Positions 12,145 to 27,400 of a stretch of 64,000 nt of DNA are shown here, piece by piece. The number at the start of each line of letters is the position of its first letter. The stretch's first letter is position 1. The notes beneath the pieces were generated by a model. The model worked only from the letters and a program-made list of their open reading frames with translations. It was not told the DNA's origin and did no database searches. Origin of the DNA: Onchocerca lupi (lineage: Eukaryota > Nematoda > Chromadorea > Rhabditida > Onchocercidae). Location of the stretch: NCBI GenBank assembly GCA_028564675.1, contig JAOVVO010000266.1, forward strand, positions 1 through 64,000. The letters run 5' to 3'. Position numbers and translations under genes: made by a program.

Positions 12145-15100
12145 ATGGATGACCAGAAGCAGTTGTTTCTGTTCGCATTTCCAGTTCCGAGTAATGAGGA
12201 TCATTTAATTGATCGGTAATTCATTATCCGTTGATAGTAATGTTTATCATGCCTTATTGATTATTAATTTGGATGCAAATGAAATTTAAATTTCCTACAT
12301 ATACAGTTGCATCGATAAATGGAAATAGTAATAAACAACTTAATGGAAATTTTGGGAATTATTAGCCATGATTATAAATGAAGAAGAATAGCAGCTGTTA
12401 AAATCTTTCATTTCTTTTGTTTTGCAGTATAAAAGAAGCATCAAGTGCTCGAAATCAACATGGCGCTGTGTCAACAACAGCGCTAGCCAATATTGATGCG
12501 GACAGTATCGCACAACTTGCGGTTGGTCCGAATCATGTAGCATTTTTATTTAAGGTATGCAAATATTCATCATTTTCTATCCAGAAATTTTATTTGAATA
12601 TAAAAAACATTTGAGTTTCATTTAATGAAGCTGGAATCTGAGCTCTTCGGAAATCTCTTCATGGTATGAAGTCAAATACATATCACTTATTGCAGTGCGG
12701 TCGTGTTGCTCGATTGAAATACACTTTAACAACTGCTACTAGAGAAGAAAACACTGGCGATGAGAAAAGCTCCAGTGGAACAAGTGGAGGTGCAGGTTCG
12801 GGAAGTAGCGGTAGTGGAAGCGGGCCTACAACAGGTGGTAGCAGCGGTTCATCTGCTGGTGCCGGTTTGTTATTCCTTTCTAATAAAAGAAAGAAAAGTA
12901 TTCAAGAAGGCAAGCATATTGTTGATCAAAAGAAGATTTTTTCATTCCTTATTCGTTTTAATAAATTTCAAATAAATTATATTTCATTTTTGCATTAATT
13001 ATTGCATTTACAGTTCTTGCATTATTTACAGTATTAAGTCGAGGTGCAAAAATTAGACGGGTAATGATGGCAGCGAGACGGACGGCGGGTGCATTGGGCG
13101 AACGTGCGGGTGTGATTGTTGATCGAAGTCGACCGCTTGTCCCTCTTAGTGCCATTCCCGAAGATCTCATTGCTCAAGCCCAGGTGAATTGCATTAATTT
13201 CAGAATTGTGGTCGTTTTTACATTCTGGAAATATTACGTCATTTTACATGAGAATTATATTATCCCTCTCGATCAATTAGAAGTAGGAAATGTGCTGATA
13301 TAGACTAACTGTATTTAATCTTTCATTGGCCTATTTTTTAAGGTTGTTTTGCAAGGGAAATCACGTGAAGTTATTGTACGAGAGCTTCAGCGAACGAATC
13401 TCAATGTAAACGAAGCTGTAAATAATCTACTCAGTCGTGATGACGAGGAAGGTAACTATTTTTTTTTTTCAGAACTAACTACGGCTAACAATTTTCTAAG
13501 TCATGCAAGTGTTATTTCTTACACTTCAATAATTAAGTATCATACGCTTGTTTTTAGGCGACGAAATAGATGAAGGTTCTGAAGCGTATCTTCCCGAAGA
13601 GCTTCTCTCGTTATTGGATGCTGGATTACGAAGTGATTCACATGGAAGTGCCGTTATTGATGGTGATAATTTGTATACAAGTGGTGAAGGTTTCGATTAT
13701 GTTGTGGCACGGGATATTGCTCGAAGACGAGTGGATAGGGGTTAGCTTATCTGCAAATTTTGAGTTAATTAAAAGGAATTTAGCTCTTGTTTTATGCATG
13801 AATTTCTTACATTTTCTATGCTATTCTAGTTGGTGACATTTTTCTTTCAGATAAAAAAAATGACAAAGCAAAAGAATTTTCTTCGGAAACTTATACACGT
13901 TTAAAATATGATGAAAAATTGCAATATTGGGCCAAAGAAATTGTGAGTTTATAGCTTATACTGTTTTTATCCAAATTTGAAGTATATTTGTTTATAAAAA
14001 AATCTTAACATTGTTAACCGGGAAAAATAAGACAACCAAATTCATAAGTTGCATTGATGAGTCATAGTATGAACACTTGGAGAAAATATTAAAAATTTTC
14101 CGTATTTGAAGTTGTTTTGTTTTCAGGTAATGCGTTGCACTCTTTTTACGATTGATAACATTTTTGTCTTTGATTTAATTTTGAAGTTTTTACTGATTTC
14201 CTTAACTACAGGATATGTTTCCGACGGGTGTAACGAAATTTGTGAAAATAGCTGCTATGAGTAGTGAATTAATCGCGTTAGGTGATAATGGATTTTTCTA
14301 TAGTTGGTCATGGAAGAATGATGGGCACGGTTCAATGACCGCGCATCCTTTTGGTATTAAACTTTTGACTAGTGTAAGTTTCCGGGCAATTATTTTTCCA
14401 CTTCATAAATTGTTGTTGTGTAAAATCTTTTTTTGTTAATAATGTACTATTGTAGGAACTATTATTGAAGTTAATTATTTATCAGTGATCTAATTTCAGG
14501 CGCCGGATGAAGAGAAATTTGTAGATGTAGTATCATGTGCATATCGCGCGTGTGTTATAACAAATATGAATAGGGTAGCATCGTTTATGGATGGCGAAGC
14601 ATGTGGTATGAAGATATCTAATATGCTATTAACACCATTGATGGAAATACCGGATGGCGAAAAATATGCTTCATTATACGTGTGTCCTATGTATTGTCTA
14701 GTGAAAACTCAGTCGAATACTTGTTATTGGTGGTATAATTTTTTTCTGATTAACTATGTAAAATATATCTTGTTACATGTCTTTTGTTTTTGTCCGTAAT
14801 TTTTATAAGATTTTTATAAGATCAGTAGAAAATCATATCTTAAGTTTATATTCATTAAAGTTTGCTTAGTGCATGTGATTGTTCGGGATAATTATTAGTT
14901 CTTCGTTTTAGGGGTATTTATCCATTCAATGAAAGACGAAAATTATGGGAACGAATGCGTTCAAAATCACGTCGCAATTCAAATCTTGCATCGCCTGAAG
15001 TGGTTGAAGGTTGCGAAGTTCGAACAAAATCACATCCTATATATACGACAGGCTCAGTTGCTTTGAACTTCAGCTCTGGAATACCAATGGTTGGAGTTTA

Positions 15101-16995
15101 TTTTTGAAAAACTTATTTTCTCAGCCTAAACACATCTCTCATAACCTTATGTTCTTATGACAGAAATTTCAGTGATTTTGATTAAATAAATGAAATTTTG
15201 CTTGAAGGTTGGCGCTTTAATGGAATCAGCTTGGACTCTGTCTGAATTGTGTAGGTTTCGAGTAATGACACCAGCACAGCACGATGAAACTAGTGATGAT
15301 GACGGTTCGTGCCTCAATTCTTCTGCGAATCAATCGACTGATAAAAAAGGCTCCTTAAATCGTGAGTTAATTAGAATGCATCTCAGCGCTCCTTATCCCC
15401 AATAAAATTCTTATAATCATTGTGTTATGCTCCATGAAGCTGAAAAGAAAAAATCGAGTTAATTGGTCAGTTAAAATTGGTGAAATCTACAATGTGCGTG
15501 TTTTGACATTATATGAATGGGAAAGTCTTTATGAGTTTTCAAAAGACAAAAACATTAATGAGATCTGTAAAATCAAAGTAAAGCAGTTGATTTTGTGGGT
15601 TTTAAAATGGCTTTGTGGAATCTTTATATTACGCTTAGTTCACTCTCTTCACGCTTCTTAGCTGCATTCTAATTTGCCATGTAGTAGTAGCCTTTTTTTC
15701 AAAGACAAAAAGAAATTTTTCCTTTTAGTCAGATGAATTCCAAGGTTATATGATGCAACTCACGCTTGCACTTTGTTTCACTTCATTTGTCAGTATTTTG
15801 CAAAATTATTTATATGTTTTTTATTCGGAATGGTTGTTTACTTTTTACATATTTTTGATTGTCTGTTCTATTCATCCGGGTGATAGTTTACATTCATTGT
15901 GAAATTTTCATTTATCAGACTTCTGTCTTTTTTACGAACAATCCATGTTTTCAGAATACGGTAAAAGACCACGTGAAGAGCAGAAAGGAAATACTTACCG
16001 AGAAACTGCATGGGCTCTTAACGAAGCAATATTCATCCACAATGAAGCCTCACAAGACACAGCCGTTGTTAAAATTGTATACTTATTTTTTTTACATGAA
16101 AATTGATAGCAATTTTTATGGGGTCTTTTATATCGCATTATATTGTTCTAAAACAAAAACCATGATTATCATTCTGAACTTTGAAGTTGATGCAAAACTT
16201 TTTTTCAGGTTGATGGGGCTTATTGCGGAATTGTGTATAAACCGGCTGTTGCTAATAATGGTGATGATACAAGCAGTCAAAATCAAGATGCGTTTGATTT
16301 GGGAAAAATTCGGCTGATGCGCAAAGATGATCTTGTTGTTGTAATGCCAAACAGCAGAATTCCTCGCTGTCCTGAGAATTTTCAAAAGCACCTGCAAAAA
16401 ATACAATTGCCGAGTGGTATATCAATGAAAAAAATGCATTCTTTAGCCATAGATAATACCGGTTTGTTATTTTTCATAATTTGTTGTTATCTGAGGTCTT
16501 TTGGAATTCATTACTGGTAATGATCTGTTTAGTGTAAATTAGCGTGATCTCAGTATTTCCTTAAAATTATAAGTCAAGCAACTTGAATATATAAAAAAGA
16601 TTTTTTTTTTTTCGAATTTGAAAAAAAAGAGAACGGAAACAAAAAAAAAACATGGAAAGCAAAAAACAAAGTTCTGATTGAACTATCATTTTGTTGCTTT
16701 AGCGTTCATATAATTTTTTTTTTCTGTTTCATTAATATAAAGTGCTTTTTCAGGTTTACGGCTGTTGATCGAAAAACGAGGACGACTTCATTTGGTTCGT
16801 TTGAGTGTATTTGGTAAAGTACAGAGTGATCACGTTTTGCCAGTAAATGTTTCAGCAATTTGCAATGCTGGATTGCATTTGCCACGGCTTGAGAATTATG
16901 GAGATGTAAGTTGATTTATTAATTTCTTCAACTTTTTTCAAAAATTTTCACGTGATATTGCCGAATTCGTTCGCTCGATCAAAACTCTGCAAATT

Positions 16996-17031
<36 letters not shown>

Positions 17032-18464
17032 TTTAATTGTTTGCGAAAATATTGACTTTTTCCATAATCGTTTCATCTAAATAAGCTTGTGATTTGTACA
17101 TTAATCGAGATTCAGGAAATGATTATGATGATAAGCGATAGTAACGGTTCGATAATACCGATGGTACGTGATGCAACGGGAGGATTTCGTGAGCCAGTTT
17201 ATTGCGCTTTACCCAAAATTCATAATTTTGCAGTTGGTTTAAGACCATTGGATTCTGGAGATAATGAAAATGCTTCAGCAACTGCTAATGATGATTGTAC
17301 GTATGATTTTATCAAAGTGAAATTTGTATCATGATTCAGAAGTTTGTTAAACAATTTTTATTGAAAGAGTTTTATTCGTCACTTTTTCTTTCGTCCACTT
17401 AATTATTTCTCAATGAATACTGGTTAAGAGTCGATATAGCAATTTTTCAGCATCATCAACATCACGGAATGCTAGTCGTACTGGGGTTATGGTAGCCTTA
17501 ATTGCTCCTTCTCCTTCAACTACTCGTCCACGAATACCATCTCTCTTACAGACTATCCTATATTGCGATCTGCAAGGCGTGGATTTAGTGCTTGATGCAC
17601 TTTCGAGAGAATTAGGTACTTTATTGATTTTCCTTTTTTGTCTTTAAATTTCTAGAATTTTTAATTTATTTATCAGTTTTAAGTCATTATTTATTGTTTG
17701 CAGTCACGGTCAACAAAATCAAAGAGAATAGTCTTGCATATTGCAGTTATTGAATTATTTTAATTTACTTGCTTTTGGCAATAATGTGTTTTTTGTTTTT
17801 GCTTGAATAGCTTCGTTGACTGTGATTTCCAATAAAATAATTTACATTCCAAAGAGGCTGATTTATATGTCATTTCTAGATCGAGAAGTTGTGAAAACCG
17901 AAATCTTGAATTCTCGTGCAGATGGAAATCGAACCATTTTTCATGCAGCAGTGATGAACTGTTTTGCGACAACTAACAAGGAAGAGGCAGATACGATGGA
18001 AATTTCAGTGAATACAGAAAATAAACTTTTACCGCGTTTAGCAGGTAAATGATCTTTTTGTTGGATGAGACCTTCACATAGAAGACATGCCTGTTTCCTG
18101 AAAAGGATAACATAAAGAAAGCCCAGTATTTTTTTAGCTGTTAAAATATTTACATGCAGAAGTCAAACTATGAATAATATGTTTGTTTATCTGAAATTTT
18201 TGTTTATAGCTGCGGATATGTCAGCTGCTGAAGAAACTCGCGCTGCATTTGATAATCGTTGGCAACGCATGTTGAGACGTCATGGAGCCAATGCAGAGTT
18301 TGTTTTTCTCTAGCAATCGTTGAAAGGTCAAAATTTTCGCTATGCCGTCTAAAATAATGAAGTCAAAAATCCATAATATTACAGGGAAGAAATGTTGATA
18401 CGAGAATTAATGGCAAATAATCCATTACGGAGACCAGGTCATGATGTTGGCAACATGGAAGATG
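12145..18464 (+). other. ubr-5: ubr-5 exons 1-19: N-terminus, UBA and RCC1-like region
   Basis: Exons: 12145-12215, 12428-12554, 12696-12909, 13032-13183, 13343-13451, 13558-13740, 13851-13942, 14212-14373, 14500-14732, 14912-15089, 15208-15361, 15955-16076, 16209-16461, 16754-16905, 17116-17296, 17451-17615, 17811-18044, 18210-18297, 18385-18464. Exon 3 encodes a Gly/Ser-rich linker. Its donor is uncertain: either a GC donor after 12909 or a GT donor after 12864, both in the same phase. Exon 5 encodes the UBA helices ([20 protein letters not shown]). Exons 8-15 match the UBR5 propeller-like region. Confidence 0.85.
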
Positions 18465-21400
18465 GTGAGTTTTTTTTCGTAATCAGTGATGAACTTTCAC
18501 TACGCTCACTTTGTCTTAGCTTATTTTTCAAAATTTTGAGTCATTGTAAGTTTATACTCAATAATGCTTCTCAATGCAGTGGTGAAGTAATAGTAATTTT
18601 TTAGTGTTGGCAGATTTTGCGAGAAGTCTAAAAGATGCCAAAAAATCATCTGTTTTCATAGAAGATATGAAAGAAGAAGGTTTTTTTTTACATCTTATTC
18701 TTGTAGAAACTGTATTTTGATTATAATCGATCGGTCTTAATGCTTAATTTTTTTTTGCGTTTTAATTTTTTTCTTTTTTTTTTTTTTCATTTTCAAATGT
18801 ATTTGGAATACTGAGGAATCTAAAAATTTTGCTTAATGTCATGCAGAAGAAATTTTTGTTCAGCATCGATGCCGATTATTGTTAATGCCAATAATGAACC
18901 AAAGGTACGACAGTGCAACTCAATAGAAATTGTGAAAACTCTCTGTTATAACTCCACTGTAGCACCATATCTTCTCGAATTGCTGACAACGAAGTATATC
19001 TGGAGTTATTTTATATTATTAACATCATAGCAAAAAAGTTGTGTACAACTAGTAGTAAACCAAGCGACATGTGTAAGTTATATATGTAGGACTATCCGTT
19101 GGGTGGTTGCCATAAGATTAATTTAAGAATGACAGAAAATTGGTTCTACTTGTAACGTTAGTATTTAGTCGATTTGAATAAACAAGTAAACGCTTAAGAT
19201 TAGAAATCCTTTTTGCGGAGCAGTTCTGTATACGAAAAAATCAGAATGCAAGTAAGTGTCTGCGAAACATTTGCCATTACCTACTGCATTGTGCGAAGAA
19301 GCATTTTATGACTGGCTCAATCATTGAAGGAATACAAAATTGATAGGTAACTACAAGCACATTGTGTGCACTGCAACTGGTGTATCTTTTAGTCCGGTAT
19401 TGAGCGAAAGTAATTTTTGATTTCAATTCCAGAGATATTAATGGACATACGCCTTTCATGTGCGCTGTTAACTACAGAGCATATACGGCCGCTTTCATCC
19501 TCTGGCTCGCTGCCGAAGAATTGCAAAAAGAAGCGCAAATCGCTGGTCCGTCGCACTTTTCTTTTCTTTTTTTTTTTTAATGACTAGTGATAAATTACAA
19601 TTGCATAACTATGGATCTTCATCTTTGTTGTTGGAACCACAACTGTTGGATTTAACGAGATTTTGTAGGTCTTCAAGGCAAGAAACAGTCAGCTGATGCG
19701 ATTTTAAATTCCATCATATATCCAGTAGGAAGTAGACCTGATGATTCACCTTTATTCATGCTTTGTATGAATGATACTTGTAGCTTCACATGGACCGGTG
19801 ATGAACATATCAATCAGGTTTGAATTAATGATTTTAAAAAATAAATTTAAATGAAAAATGAAGTATTCATTTCTTTTTATCCTTTGATAATTCTTTTATT
19901 TTTCAAGTTCTCTATACCATCCTGATTTTTATAATGATTCGATTTTAAGTTGAAATTATGGTAGCATTTAGGAATAGTTTAATTGATTCTCTATTATAAT
20001 ATTTAAATGGACTTCAGGATATATTTGAATGTCGAACATGTGGATTAATTGGTACACTATGTTGTTGCACGGAATGTGCGTATACCTGCCATCGCAATCA
20101 CGAATGCAGGTTGTATCTTATTTTTTAATATTTCCTTATTTACATCATTTTACGTAACAGTATTTATAGTTCTTTACCTCGAGTTTTATTATAAAAAAAT
20201 TTTAGATTAAAAAGAACGTCTCCAACGGCTTACTGTGATTGTTGGGAAAAGTGTTCCTGTCGGGCTCTTGTTGCAGGTAATACACTACGGCGGGAAAAAT
20301 TGGTATCTGTGTTGCTCAACAGCACCGATCTCATTCATCGTACAAATTCTAGGTATATTTCTTATCTATAAAATGGCTTAAAGCAGCTGTTAGCCAAGTC
20401 ATTCCAAAATATTCAAACACAGCGATGTTATTCATTTTGGTAAGAGCCTTATGGGGATCTAGCAAAAACTAATAGCTGTTAATTTTATGAAATTGAAGCA
20501 TTGAGCCATCTTTTATTTATCTTATTCAAAATGAATAGATGGTTTTAAAATCCCATAATCTTAGCTATTTTTAATTATAACTGTACTCTCTTATGCCGAT
20601 TATGTTGATCATGTTATGATTACAGAGGGGAACATTTGTTACTGTTTTTGGCACGAACTGTCGGTAGACAAACCATTGAACAAGAACATTATCAGCGTCG
20701 AATGATGAAGAAATCTCAGGGAGCAAATGGTCTGTTCCGTTTATCCTAATTTAACTTCTGATTTATTTTTTCGCTTTTTAAATTTATATCTCTTTATTTT
20801 AGCAGGCTGAATTAGGTTATTTATTTCTTAATGTAGCAGCATTTCCAGACACTACTCCGGAGCATGATTTGGAACCACCGAAATTTGCTCGTACTGCTTT
20901 TGCAAAATTGTTGGCTGATTGGCGTGCCATTAAAAGTCTAATAATGTTGGGCGTTAAGGGCATGCAAAAGTGAGTTACAGTTTTCACATGAATTGAAGGT
21001 TATACTCAAATTTCTTAAATTTTCTGCTGGTTTTAATTAAAATATTTATAGTGATGCGCTGGTTGTGGAAGAAGTTTTTCATTTAAATCAGCAACATGGA
21101 TGTTCACATCTTGATAAATTTGTTTTCATCTTGTTGGCAAAATGTTCAGAAACTGTAAGTTGAAACTGAAAAGGATGTAATGGATTTTAATAGAGTTGAA
21201 GATACTTATTGCATTTTGAGGATAATTTTAATAGACCCATAAGAAAGTGCGTGCTTTTCATTTTTCTTTTTTTTTTTTTTTTTTTAAGCATATCGATACT
21301 CTGCTTAATACATTGATAACAGAAGCAAATAAGAACAATGAAGAGATGAAAAGAGATCCTGACATCGATTACGTAATTTCACGTTTCATACGCGCAGTTG

Positions 21401-24400
21401 TCAGGTTTGTAACAATCACTTGTGTCATGAATAATATTGTTATTTTAATGGATATTTAGAGTTCATGCTTTTTATTTCCAACATTTTAGGATGTTCATAC
21501 TTTTGACATTATTGTCACCGGCTGCCATCACTGTTGCCACAGCTACAGCAAGCGGGATTTCGCAAGTGATGACATCTGGAAATACTCCACCAAGGTTTGT
21601 TATTATGAATCTAATCTTCGTTTACAGTTTCTTATTTATTGCTCGAATTGATTGTAGTAGGTTTTGTATTTTTCAGACGAGTCTTTGGTCCTGGTTTACA
21701 TACTGTGAGCTTCACTGGTCTGTTATCCCTCGTTCGATCGACAAGTGGACGTGAAAGTTCCGCTGCTAAGGAAGCTAAAAAGAAAAAGTATATTCCAGTT
21801 TTTGGTTGTTGATTTTATTTCTATGGAATTAAGAAAATTCAAGGCATTTTATAGAATGCGCTGTGCGATTTTGCATCTTAATGAAAATAGATCTCTTATT
21901 TCAGTATGACGAATTTTGTGTTGAAATGCCGCCGTATATTTCAAACTCTGTTGAATTATTCGATCAACGAACTGTGCAATATGGCTGATTCTTTGATCGC
22001 TCCTGTGCGACTTGGAATAATCAAACCTACTTCAGTTATTGCTCAGAATATTACCGGCGATCCTCTTGATGTTAGCTTTGCTTTGTCATATTAAAAAAAG
22101 GAAAAAGAAAACTACCAAAATAATACATTTGTATATTTTTCTTGTAAGTTTCATTAAAATGGATTTTTTAATAAAAAAAATAAGATTTGCAGGTGATAGA
22201 AAAATTCCTGAATGCAAAAATCGATTTATCAACAATAAGTACCACCGGAGAGGATTTTGCTGCAGTGAAATTCGGTCGAAAACGAAAAGTAGTTTCTTTC
22301 TATTTCTTATTTTGAAATAAATTTTTCTTTTTCAATTTGGCCTATTCTTCCGGAGGTTTACTTTGTTAATGTCTGCGATATGCGGTTGCGTCAGGAAATG
22401 TACTAAATTGAATATTCAGACAATCATATTCTTAAAAATCTCTGAGAAAGGAAAAGCATTTCCTTTTTTTAGTGAGGACGAATAATTATTATAATCCAAT
22501 GATATTTCAAAAGTCTGTTCTAGCGTAGTATACGAAGGGAAGGAGACCATGGTGATGAAGAAGTGCGCGAAGCCCCGCAAACACATAGTACACCAGAAAG
22601 TGATAATTCAAGCGATTCAGATAGTGATGGTAGGCTTTTATATAGGTTTGGTTCAAATAGAATATTTTTTGGAAAGAATAGGAAAGAATATATTGAAGAA
22701 TTGATTGAATTAATTGAATTTGTTTGGATGCAGTTTGAGCAGATTTAATCTAGTTAGTTATTTTATCATTTCATATTTGTTAACATTGTTATGAGTTTCA
22801 TTTATGATCTTTTTTTTTTTTTAGAGTCGCGTCCTACACGAAGTCAAAGTTATGTTGGCGAAGTGTACAATGCACTTCGAAATGGTAATTGCTTTAAACT
22901 GTATTAATTATTCCTTTCAAAATTTGATCAAAATACCTCATTATGCAGCAAAATATTAATGCCTAAGTTGTAGTCGGGAAATTCTTTCAATTTGCTGTAC
23001 TTTAACAACCAGTTATTGTCAGCCTTTCATACAATTGTTTAAAAGATGATCATTAATCGGATTCTTGGACGCTCTTAGGAGATTCGATAAATATCTAGTT
23101 GCAGCTGTTGGAAAACAAAGAAAACATTATCCTAACTGATCATTTAGTTTCTAGAATGATAAATATCCATCTTATGGATTTCCAATTAGAAATATGGATA
23201 AATAAAATCTTCCTGAAAAATAAAACCGATTAATTCATACATTATGCAAATTAAATATTCTAGAATAAATGTAGTTATTTCAGAAGCATCATCAGGTAAT
23301 TATGATGGCGATGAACTATTCAGCATGTCTGAAGAAGATCCAGAGGATGACTCAGTTGAATCAGTCAGTTCACCAGCTGAGCAAGATGACGATCCAACTA
23401 GTCAAGGTAATGATCCTAACATTGATGAAGAAGATGAAGAAAACGATGATGATGGGAATGGTGATGATGGAGATGGTAAATTGTTTTTTTTTTTTTTTAT
23501 TTTCGTTGGTCATCTGTTCTTCAATGTTGTTGAACGTTTCAGAGTCTCTTAATATTTATGATTGATGTTGTTAATTTGTTAAATCAGAAAAGTGGTACAG
23601 AATGAAAACTCTGTAACGGAAATTTAGAACAAGAATTCGGGAATGACGAAGACGAAGGTAATTACGAAGAAGGTGATGAAAATGAAAATGATCGTTATGA
23701 GCAAGAAGGAGATCATGAAGGTAACGAAGAGGGAAATGGTGATGGTGAGGATGAGGAAATGCAGGTGGAGCCAAATGAGGAAGATGATATACCGGAAAGT
23801 GGTGATGGTACTAGCGATGGAACATATGGTTACCATTTTTCCTCATTCCCACTGCGTTTGGCTTTTTACTTTGCAATTTTCATCTTTACCTTTCCACCAT
23901 AATACATTAATTATTACAGATGTGCGATCGCGGCACGTACGACCGAATGAACGTAGAACGGTTTGCTTCAGTTCTTACATTCTAATATTTTACGATTGTT
24001 GCATGTAAAAATTATCATCACATTATAATCATTAAAAGGGCATATTTTTGAGTTGCTCGGGAAATTTTTTATATCCGTAACGCTAAGCATTTCATGTAGT
24101 TGAAAAATATAAATCGGTGTTTTGTCATAGTAATATTATCTTAAAGAATCAGTCGTCTCGGAACTCTCGAGCTACAAATAGTTTACCTGGCGAACAACAG
24201 CAAGATGCAGCGCCGCGTACTGATTCCAATAGTGCATCACAACAGCGTGCCCGAAGTATAATTTTCTTTTGGTGTTGATTTATATTTTCATTTTATGATG
24301 TATTTTTTCCTCGTTTACTTGAAGGAAATTATTTGTTTTAGATAATGAAGTGAACAGTAGTACGAATCGTAGTGCTGACGCTACTTCGGCAAGAGTATCT

Positions 24401-27400
24401 GGTGTAACGAATGGGAGACATAGTAGTAAATTTTTTTATTGATCTTAAACAATGCATACGAATATTCATTTTATGATTTTTTTCTTAGATTGAATTCTCA
24501 CTTGTTAATATTTGTTCATTTTAGAAGAGTTATTTATACTAATTTTTGTTTTAAATTATTGCAAATAGTAGGATAATTGCATCTGTATAACTTTTTATCA
24601 ATGACTGTCATTTTCATTTACCAATGCTCCAGACACTTAAGCCTGTAGGAATTCTTTTTTTATTTCTTAATTCAGTTGCATTACTGCTTTAGCAATACCT
24701 CTGCAATGGGCAATGCGTCGTATGACCTCGAATGTTGAACGACCAGCCGCAACACGGCGTAATGATGACAGCGAAAATCGGGGTTTCTTTTCTCTGTTTG
24801 AATATTTAGGAACCTCTTGGAATAATTGTATCACGTTTGTAGTAATAATTCATTTATAACGAAAGTTCTAGGCATTTAAGTTTATCATACTTATCAGTTG
24901 CAAATTTCAGTATAAACTAAGATCTCATTTTGCTATGATGTCACAGATTAAGTCAAATTTCAAAATTCATGCCTTTTTTCGAATTGTATTTGCAGAATCA
25001 AACGCAGGACCCCTAACAAACTCAAAACATTTGCGAGAATCATCAGAGGATGCTTCTACTTCAATAACTAAAACAAACCAGCAACTTGCTTTGTCATTTT
25101 CGCTTATTATCAGGTTGAAGATTGACTTGTGGCATACATTAGTTTTATCTTTCTTGCTATTATTAGAGAAATTCTTGAATTTATTCACTGAGATTCTTTT
25201 TTGGTCTTTGATTCCACACTAGATGATGAGATTTCTTTCTAGATTGGTTGTGGACTTGATGCCAATACTTGTGGATCATCGAGAGTTTGTGAAAAGCTCT
25301 TATTCACTTATACCAAAAATGCTGGAGTTAAATGACGTTGTTGTAATCGCAATCCGTGTAAGATTAAATTCTAATTTTTGAAATTTTTTCTGATATGTAT
25401 TTTAGAAGCTAAAAAAGCGAAATATTTTTAGTCAAGTAAAAAGATCTATCGCTCACGTTTCATTATTTTTTTCATTTTATTTCTAGGTTTTACTGTGTAT
25501 TGTTATCTTTTTTGTGCATTCTATGCCTATAATTTAACTGCATTTAGCGACTGATAGATGAGCGTCTCTATGTTGTCTGGCACTGGATGGAAATAGTTCT
25601 AGATCGAACTGAAGCTCAACTACGTTTTGGAAACGCATTGATGGCATCACCGAGTATTGCTGCGGTACTTCGTAGAGAGAAGAAACTGTCCCCTAAAAAG
25701 GGTGATGATCGTGACACTGAGTACGTTTACTTCCCTTCTTTTTTCTCTTCTTAAATTCATCCAAAACCTTAGCAACTTCTTTTTTTTGCAGAAGACATAG
25801 TCCTCGACCTGGATCAGGAAATCATTCCAGCACGCCAGTTCCTAGACAGGATTACGCCGCTGGATCTGCGACTGCAACAAACAAAAAAGGTAAATTTCAT
25901 ATATCGTATTGATCTTCAAATTTAACATTTTGTGTATCACTGTTTTAATTTTACCTTTTTTTTTTTTTTTTTTTTTTTCAGTTATAGAATTTCAGATGAA
26001 CAAAATTCGGATTCGACGGCATCATTGGAGGATTTCTTTGATTATATAACAGCACTAATGCGCTCGCATGCTTCTGAAAATGGTGATGATGTCCCGATTA
26101 TCGAATTCAATGCACTGAAAGCTTTGGCTTTTGTGGCAGATGCATATTTGTCATTAACTGATGTACTGGAAAAGTTAGATGCTAGAATCGCATTGGGTTT
26201 AAACTCAACAGAAAATGTGGCAAGCGATAAAGAAGTTATTGATATGTTTCAAAATGATGAGGCTTCCGTTAGTTATTTAATCTCTTAACTGAATGAACTA
26301 TCGCTAAAAAAAGAAAATTTGAAAGATTGACAATTGTACTAAAATAAAGTCTCCAGCTCTGATTTGTTTAATTTATGTGAATTTTCTCCTGATTTCCTAT
26401 TGATTCAAATTTAAATCGCACGATAATATTGCTAGTAATATTGATTTCAGGCTGTTGACGGCGGTAAATCAAATATGCAGGCAGGTGCATCGATGATTGA
26501 TTTTTTCCAGGTGCTCAGTACATTTTACTATATGGTGCAAATCTTTTTTCCTGAATTTTCTTTTCAAAAATTTTGCCCGCGGTTCAAAACTGTAATTTTG
26601 CTTTTAGCGTTCTAATTCACTGCTTTATCCGGGCATTGCATCATCGTCCAATTATCATGCATTTGAGCATAAATGTGTTGATTCTTTGGCGCTAGCTGAG
26701 CGTCCACAGCTTTTGAGACCGGATATTGAAAAAGAAGAAATGTTTGGGTTGCCGATAAAACACAAGACAGCTTGTGAGCATAGGGTTTGTTTTAACAAAA
26801 TTTTTTGCGAACTTAATGATGATATTGTACAGTAGTAATTTTTAATGCATTTTATATATTCTCACAGACATTTCAATAATTATTATGTGTTTTTGAATTT
26901 TCATTTTAAAGTTGACAATGAATGTAATGTAAAAAAAAAAGAAAATTTTAATGGAAAAACAGAATTTAAGATATTTGTAACATTCCCAAACACTCTATAA
27001 ACTTGTAACTTTAAGAAAAGTGTTCGAGAACATGGTACAAAACATCCAGCTCATCAAGGATTAGTTGCTCCATGGTCGAACTATCAGGAAATGTTGCCTG
27101 TAAATATCAATGGTTTGTTTCCCATTGTTTTTCAGCAAATTAATATTTTGTAATTTTGAATATGCCAGGATAATTATCGTGAATTACAAAGTTAATTTTA
27201 TTGTCTATTTTGATTTACTTACAGAGGAGAAAGAGATCCCAGTAAGTGGGCTTTCACGTCCTAATGTTATCGTGCATTCGAAGAGCATATCTAATGAGCC
27301 AATAGTGCAAGGTTGGAACTTTTTTGATTTAATTTTTTCAAGCTATTATATATTAATTTTACATGTGGACTTTTTCCATATTTTCTATTATAACTTTATG

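Noticed and set aside
15859..16317. 152-codon frame overlapping ubr-5 exons 12-13
   Set aside because: Wrong frame relative to the UBR5 homology; it runs through an intron.
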